This document shows positions 59,659 through 64,000 of a DNA stretch of 64,000 bases, one piece after another (position 1 is the stretch's first letter; each line of letters starts with the position of its first letter). Source of the stretch: Zhongshania aliphaticivorans (GTDB lineage Bacteria; Pseudomonadota; Gammaproteobacteria; Pseudomonadales; Spongiibacteraceae); assembly GCF_001586255.1 (NCBI RefSeq), contig NZ_CP014544.1:1829501-1893500 (forward strand), in the 5' to 3' direction. The position numbers and the translations under genes were made by a program. The notes under the pieces are model-generated. The model saw only the letters and a list, made by a program, of their open reading frames with translations. It did not search any database and was not told the origin of the DNA.

Positions 59659-61029
59659 ATGACGCAGCAAGGTTTTGACACTGAGTACGACTACGATTTA
59701 TTTGTGATCGGCGCCGGTTCCGGCGGCGTGAGAGCCGCGCGGATGTCGGCCGGTTTTGGCGCCAAGGTTGCCATTGCCGAGTCCCGCTATTTGGGTGGCA
59801 CCTGCGTGAATGTGGGTTGCGTCCCTAAAAAACTGTTTAGCTATGCGGCCCATTACCGCGAAGACTTTAACGATGCTAAGGGCTTTGGCTGGAGTAGTGC
59901 GGTCGAACCGATTGATTGGCCGACCCTGCGGGACAATAAAACCCGCGAAATTGAGCGTTTAAACGGTATATACGGCAACTTGCTGAGTAATGCAGGAGTT
60001 GAGCTGCTCAATGGTCATGCCAGTTTTGTCGACGCTCACACGCTTAGTGTAGACGGCAAGAAATACACCGCAAAGCGCATTTTAATCGCGGTAGGCGGCT
60101 GGCCCTTTATTCCGGATATTCCAGGCCGGGAATTTGCCATTAGCTCAAATGAAGTGTTTTATCTCGACACCTTGCCGAAGCATGCTGTCGTTGTCGGCGG
60201 CGGTTATATCGCCACGGAGTTTGCCGGTATTCTTCACGGCTTAGGCGTAGAGGTAGATCAAATCTACCGCCGAGATTTGTTTCTGCGTGGCTTTGATATG
60301 GAGATGCGAGAGCAGCTTGCCGAAGAAATGCGCAACAAAGGTGTGAAGCTGCGTTTCAATGAAAATGTTACCGCGATTGAAAAGGAGGGCGATCGCTATC
60401 GCCTGAGCTTAGAAAATGGCGAGAGCATGCTTACCGATCAAGTGCTTTACGCCACCGGCCGCAAGCCATTGCTGGAAGGCTTAGGGTTGGAGAATACCGG
60501 TGTAAGACTCAACGACAAGGGCTATATCGCCGTTGATGAAACCTTTCAAACGAGCGAGCCGTCGGTCTATGCCGTAGGCGATGTCACTGGTGGCATGGAG
60601 TTGACACCGGTGGCCCTAGCAGAAGGGATGAACCTTGCAAAACGCCTATACAAAGGGGAATCTAAACTCGTTGATTACAATTTTATTCCTACCGCGATTT
60701 TCTCGCAGCCCAACTTGGCCACCGTTGGCTATAGCGAAGAAGAGGCAAGAGACAAATTTACCGACATTGCGGTATTTACCTCGCGCTTCACTCACCTCAA
60801 ACACACGCTAAGCGGCAATAAAGCGAAGACCTTATTAAAGCTAATAGTCGATAAAGCGAGCGATAAGGTCGTTGGTGCTCATATGCTGGGCGACGAAGCG
60901 GGTGAAATTATTCAGGGCTTAGCGGTAGCGATTAAAGCAGGTGCCACCAAGGCTGATTTTGATTCTACAATTGGCATTCACCCAACGGTAGCGGAAGAGT
61001 TTGTTACCATGCGCGAGGCGAGTCGATAG
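59659..61029 (+). CDS. gor: Glutathione-disulfide reductase
   Basis: The 456-residue flavoprotein reduces GSSG with NADPH. The FAD motif is [14 protein letters not shown] and the redox disulfide [14 protein letters not shown]. The second dinucleotide motif is [17 protein letters not shown], followed after 20 residues by two basic residues as in NADPH enzymes. The C-terminal [13 protein letters not shown] carries the active-site His-Glu pair. GGAGGCGC precedes the ATG. It is convergent with prc, with a perfect hairpin between them. Confidence 0.95.
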   Translation: MTQQGFDTEYDYDLFVIGAGSGGVRAARMSAGFGAKVAIAESRYLGGTCVNVGCVPKKLFSYAAHYREDFNDAKGFGWSSAVEPIDWPTLRDNKTREIERLNGIYGNLLSNAGVELLNGHASFVDAHTLSVDGKKYTAKRILIAVGGWPFIPDIPGREFAISSNEVFYLDTLPKHAVVVGGGYIATEFAGILHGLGVEVDQIYRRDLFLRGFDMEMREQLAEEMRNKGVKLRFNENVTAIEKEGDRYRLSLENGESMLTDQVLYATGRKPLLEGLGLENTGVRLNDKGYIAVDETFQTSEPSVYAVGDVTGGMELTPVALAEGMNLAKRLYKGESKLVDYNFIPTAIFSQPNLATVGYSEEEARDKFTDIAVFTSRFTHLKHTLSGNKAKTLLKLIVDKASDKVVGAHMLGDEAGEIIQGLAVAIKAGATKADFDSTIGIHPTVAEEFVTMREASR

Positions 61030-61044
61030 CGTTCTGCGTATCAG

Positions 61045-61075
61045 ATCCCTAGCGGCAAATCTTGCCGCTAGGGAT
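61045..61075. terminator. Perfect hairpin between convergent gor and prc
   Basis: ATCCCTAGCGGCAA (61045-61058) pairs with TTGCCGCTAGGGAT (61062-61075), a 14-bp perfect stem around a 3-base loop. It is 16 bp after the gor stop. Flanking T-tracts are short, so terminator strength is uncertain, but the position between convergent stops supports it. Confidence 0.7.
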
Positions 61076-61082
61076 TCTCAAA

Positions 61083-63218
61083 CTAGGGCTGTTTAGCCAG
61101 ACGCTCTGGTAGAAAGTAAGGAATGGCATCTACCAGAATATGGCTGGCTTCAATCAGCAGCGGATCAGGCTCTTTCTTCTTATCTTTGTCGTTAGTATCG
61201 TCCGCCGGGGTCTCCCCATTGAGTGCGATGCCCTCATCGTCGGTTTTGTCTTCTTCTAAGGCTTTTAATGGTTCTTCACCTTTGGCGACCCGGCGACGAT
61301 TTTCCATCGCCAGTTGCAGGGCTTTCTGCTCGTCACGTTCACTGCGGCGCTTATCGATATTCAGCGACAAATGCGTTTTACTGCGCATTTTTTCAATAAC
61401 CGCGATTTGCTCCTGCAAAAACAAGAAGTCAGGGTCTTTTGCAATACGCTTATCGTGTTTGCGCTGCAGGGTTTGCAGACCGGCTTTTAGGTCGAAGTAG
61501 TAGCGGTGATTAGCGCGCTCAATGCGATCCCAGCTCAGGGCGTTGTCGAGGATGCTCTCGCCAATTTTGTCCTGATCGTACAGCGGGGGAAAGGCGATAT
61601 CGGGAATGACGCCGCGATTCTGAGTGCTGTCACCTGAAACCCGATAGAATTTTGACTCCGTGAGTTTGAGTTGGCCATGACTCAGGGGGTTAACCGACTG
61701 CACTGTGCCTTTACCAAAAGACTGAGTGCCAATGACGATACCGCGCTGATAATCCTGAATGGCACCAGCAAAAATTTCTGACGCAGAGGCACTCATCCGG
61801 TTGATTAATACCGCCAGCGGCCCTGAATAGTAGGCTGAGCTGCGGCGTTTACCTTCACGAATGACCCGTGAATTAGACTGACGAATTTGTACGGTTGGGC
61901 CAGATTCAATGAACAAGCCGACCATGCCGTTCGCTTCTGCAAGAGAGCCGCCGCCATTATCGCGCAGATCAATCACAATGCCTTCGGCGCCCTGACTGAG
62001 CAATTCGCCAAGAATGCGGTGAACATCGCGGGTAGTGCTGCGGAATTCCGTATCGCCTAAACGGTAGGCCTCAAAATCCAAATAGAAAGTGGGTACATCA
62101 ATCACGCCGACGTGATGTGTAACACCGTGGCTATCTTTAAACTCGATCAATTCGCCCTTGGCGCTTTGGTCTTCGAGTTTGACTTCATTGCGTTCAATTA
62201 TGATTTCCCGGCGGGCCTCTTCGCTTTGCGCGACCGCAGGAATGACATCCAGGCGTACAAAGGAGCCAGCGGCGCCACGAATAAGGTCGACGACGTCGTC
62301 TAAGCGCCAGCCGATGACATCCTGCATTTCACCGTTTTTGCCTTGCGCGACACCAATGATTTTATCGGCGGGCTGCAATTGCCCCTGCTTATCAGCGGGG
62401 CCTGCAGGCACTAAGCGAACGACTTTGGTGTAGTCGTCTTCCATTTGTAATACGGCGCCAATACCTTCGAGCTTCAGGCTCATATTGATCTGGAAGTTTT
62501 CCGATAGACGCGGAGAGAAATAGTCGGTGTGTGGGTCGTAGAGTGACGCAAAAGCATTAGCATAAAGCTGAAATGCATCTTCTGACTCAAGCTGGCTCAT
62601 GCGCTTTATTTGGTTTTTAAAGCGCTTGCTGAGCAAGTCGATTATGCCCGCTTGGTCTTTGCCAGCAAGCTGGAGACCCAGCACCCGATTTTTGATTTGT
62701 TTACGCCAAATTTCATCGGCGGCGGCACTGTCTTTTGGCCAAGCCTCTTTGGCGCGGTCAAGTTGAATGTCTTCATCCACCTCGAAGTCCATGGCCTTAA
62801 TGGTTTCTGGCAGGGTGTCTAGCGCGCTTTGGAGACGGTCGATCATGCGCTGGCGGTAACGATTAAAAATCGCGAAGCCCGCATCAAGTTGCGCCTTTTT
62901 AAGCTCGTTGTCTAAGCTCGTTCGGTATTTTTGGAATTCGTTGATATCACTTTGCAACAAAAACTGGCGATTTGGATCTAGGTCATCTAAAAATGAGTCG
63001 AGCAGATGAGCAGACAAGTCATCATTTAACGCCAGTTTTACGTAGTGGCGGGTGTCGAGCTGCTTAACCATGTCGCGAATAGCGGTGGCATGACTTGATT
63101 CCGGCGCGAGTGGCTTTATCGCTTCGGCCGAAACCCAAGCAGCGCTCAATTGAAGGAAAAGGGCAACTACAACGCAGTAACTGCGGGTGAATCTTTTATT
63201 AACCATTAAATACCGCAT
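61083..63218 (-). CDS. prc: Carboxy-terminal (tail-specific) protease Prc
   Basis: The 711-residue periplasmic serine protease trims proteins from the C-terminus. A signal sequence lies in residues 1-32 (cleavage near VSAEA). The N-terminal Prc domain (about 40-235) is followed by a PDZ domain (LEGIGAVLQMEDDYTKVVRL, about 255-340). The protease domain holds the catalytic Ser in SASASEIFAGAIQDY and the Lys in QSFGKGTVQS. The C-terminal DUF3340 domain ends with an acidic stretch. It cleaves penicillin-binding proteins and envelope lipoproteins in relatives. Confidence 0.95.
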   Translation of the reverse strand: MRYLMVNKRFTRSYCVVVALFLQLSAAWVSAEAIKPLAPESSHATAIRDMVKQLDTRHYVKLALNDDLSAHLLDSFLDDLDPNRQFLLQSDINEFQKYRTSLDNELKKAQLDAGFAIFNRYRQRMIDRLQSALDTLPETIKAMDFEVDEDIQLDRAKEAWPKDSAAADEIWRKQIKNRVLGLQLAGKDQAGIIDLLSKRFKNQIKRMSQLESEDAFQLYANAFASLYDPHTDYFSPRLSENFQINMSLKLEGIGAVLQMEDDYTKVVRLVPAGPADKQGQLQPADKIIGVAQGKNGEMQDVIGWRLDDVVDLIRGAAGSFVRLDVIPAVAQSEEARREIIIERNEVKLEDQSAKGELIEFKDSHGVTHHVGVIDVPTFYLDFEAYRLGDTEFRSTTRDVHRILGELLSQGAEGIVIDLRDNGGGSLAEANGMVGLFIESGPTVQIRQSNSRVIREGKRRSSAYYSGPLAVLINRMSASASEIFAGAIQDYQRGIVIGTQSFGKGTVQSVNPLSHGQLKLTESKFYRVSGDSTQNRGVIPDIAFPPLYDQDKIGESILDNALSWDRIERANHRYYFDLKAGLQTLQRKHDKRIAKDPDFLFLQEQIAVIEKMRSKTHLSLNIDKRRSERDEQKALQLAMENRRRVAKGEEPLKALEEDKTDDEGIALNGETPADDTNDKDKKKEPDPLLIEASHILVDAIPYFLPERLAKQP

Positions 63219-63353
63219 CTAAAAGCCTAGTGATCTTAAGTATCTTACACCGCTGCGGCACTGATTGCAGCGCTGAGCGACATCCGGAGGTCTATTAATA
63301 AAAAATGACATATTCCTTATCGATATACCGCGTTACACTAAAAAGGTCTACTA

Positions 63354-63749
63354 ATGAACCTGTTGGAGCTAGTTGAAGTGAGTAAAAACCCCAAAATTGC
63401 AGCAGTAGAGCGGTATATAAAAGCGCTATCGACCCATGATATAGCCGCCATCGATGACTTGTTTACAGACGATGCCACAATTGAAGACCCCGTTGGTAGC
63501 GAGCTGATTATCGGTAAAGCTGCCATCCTTCGATTCTATGAAGTGGGGTTTAGTTCCGGAATTTCTGCGCGGCTTGACGGCGCGGTGCGTTTGGCCGCTA
63601 ATCATGCGGTTTTTCCCTTTGTGGTTGAGCTAAATCCAGGTAACGGCGAAGTGCGTATGGAAATCATCGATCAGTTTAGTTTCAATGACGAAACCAAGGT
63701 TGTCGCGATGAAGGCATTTTGGAGCGAAGCCAATATGAGCACACCCTGA
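63354..63749 (+). CDS. Ketosteroid isomerase-like protein (NTF2/SnoaL fold) with a complete catalytic set
   Basis: The 131-residue protein has the cone-shaped NTF2 fold. It follows the Comamonas steroid delta-isomerase, as I remember it, without a gap over the active site. Tyr21 (ERYIKAL) corresponds to Tyr14, Asp45 (EDPVGS) to Asp38, and Asp106 (IIDQFSF) to Asp99, with a constant offset of seven. The DPVGSE block is nearly unchanged. Such enzymes move a double bond from delta-5 to delta-4 in 3-oxosteroids. AAAAGG lies 8 bases before the ATG. Prc is divergent. No other steroid-pathway gene is adjacent, so a different natural substrate cannot be ruled out. Confidence 0.8.
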   Translation: MNLLELVEVSKNPKIAAVERYIKALSTHDIAAIDDLFTDDATIEDPVGSELIIGKAAILRFYEVGFSSGISARLDGAVRLAANHAVFPFVVELNPGNGEVRMEIIDQFSFNDETKVVAMKAFWSEANMSTP

Positions 63750-64000
63750 GCGCGCTATAAACTGCCCAGAGTGCTGTTATATTCCTTTAAAAATCATTAT
63801 ATTTACAATAAGTTAATTGGTTTAGTTAAAGTCTCATATCAGTAAATATGTGCCGGGCCTAGACACCCATGGGAGGTTTTGGGCTGGTGGCAACTGCGCT
63901 GTATTCTTGCATCAATATGCAGGCAACAGCGCAGACCTAATGCTTGAGCTAGCGCTTTCAGCACTTAATATTGATAAGTGTAAGCGTTTTATTCGGCAGC
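63750..64000. other. Terminal stretch without a recognisable gene; contains a nested inverted repeat
   Basis: No frame here reads as a known protein. CTGCGCTGT (63894-63902) pairs perfectly with ACAGCGCAG (63926-63934), and inside it TGCAT (63908-63912) pairs with ATGCA (63917-63921). It may be a terminator-like or regulatory structure, or the edge of a gene lying beyond the window. Confidence 0.35.

Overview
The window is a stretch of gammaproteobacterial chromosome with roughly balanced base composition and no rRNA, tRNA, insertion sequence, prophage or CRISPR that I can see. The right half (about 38-61 kb) has the gene order I know from Pseudomonas: roxA-purB-hflD-mnmA-nudJ-rluE / icd / cspD / clpS-clpA / infA / bpt-aat-trxB / ftsK-lolA-rarA-crcB-serS-cysG. 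The left half has a complete propionyl-CoA to succinyl-CoA operon, an AlkB alkane hydroxylase, a Baeyer-Villiger-type monooxygenase cluster and a TonB-dependent receptor. Together they suggest a marine hydrocarbon- or lipid-degrading relative of the Spongiibacteraceae/Cellvibrionales (for example Zhongshania-like). The family assignment is inference.

Layout. 1-608 is the 5' part of pabB, running off the window. 942-9819 is a forward operon: acyl-CoA carboxylase carboxyltransferase, an unusually long biotin carboxylase/biotin carrier, methylmalonyl-CoA epimerase, methylmalonyl-CoA mutase, MeaB and a YiiD-type thioesterase. Several intercistronic hairpins lie between its genes. 9852-14374 holds a patatin-like lipase coupled to ppsR, divergent from ppsA. 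14474-17429 holds a DUF808 membrane protein and a coupled ATPase plus TOPRIM-like gene pair, which is the best candidate for a poorly described defence system. 17748-19292 is a Tat-exported purple acid phosphatase-like lipoprotein.

19384-29839 is a catabolic island. A reverse operon (BVMO, SDR, alpha/beta hydrolase, SDR) is divergent from a TetR gene. A second reverse unit (alkB, TonB receptor) is divergent from a FabR/DesT-like TetR gene and a crotonase gene. Both divergent gaps contain a readable sigma-70 promoter with a palindrome over the -10 element. Propionyl-CoA from odd-chain or branched substrates would feed the operon at 942, and PEP synthase would support gluconeogenesis on such carbon sources.

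29965-38316 holds a second-type elongation factor G (EF-G2), an isolated lpxD, three exported proteins (LVIVD-repeat, DUF305, beta-propeller) and a small Rieske protein. 38324-61029 is the conserved housekeeping block, including every gene of a bacterial N-degron pathway (clpS, clpA, bpt, aat). 61083-63749 holds the tail-specific protease Prc and a ketosteroid-isomerase-like protein with all three catalytic residues. The last 250 bases hold no gene I can identify.
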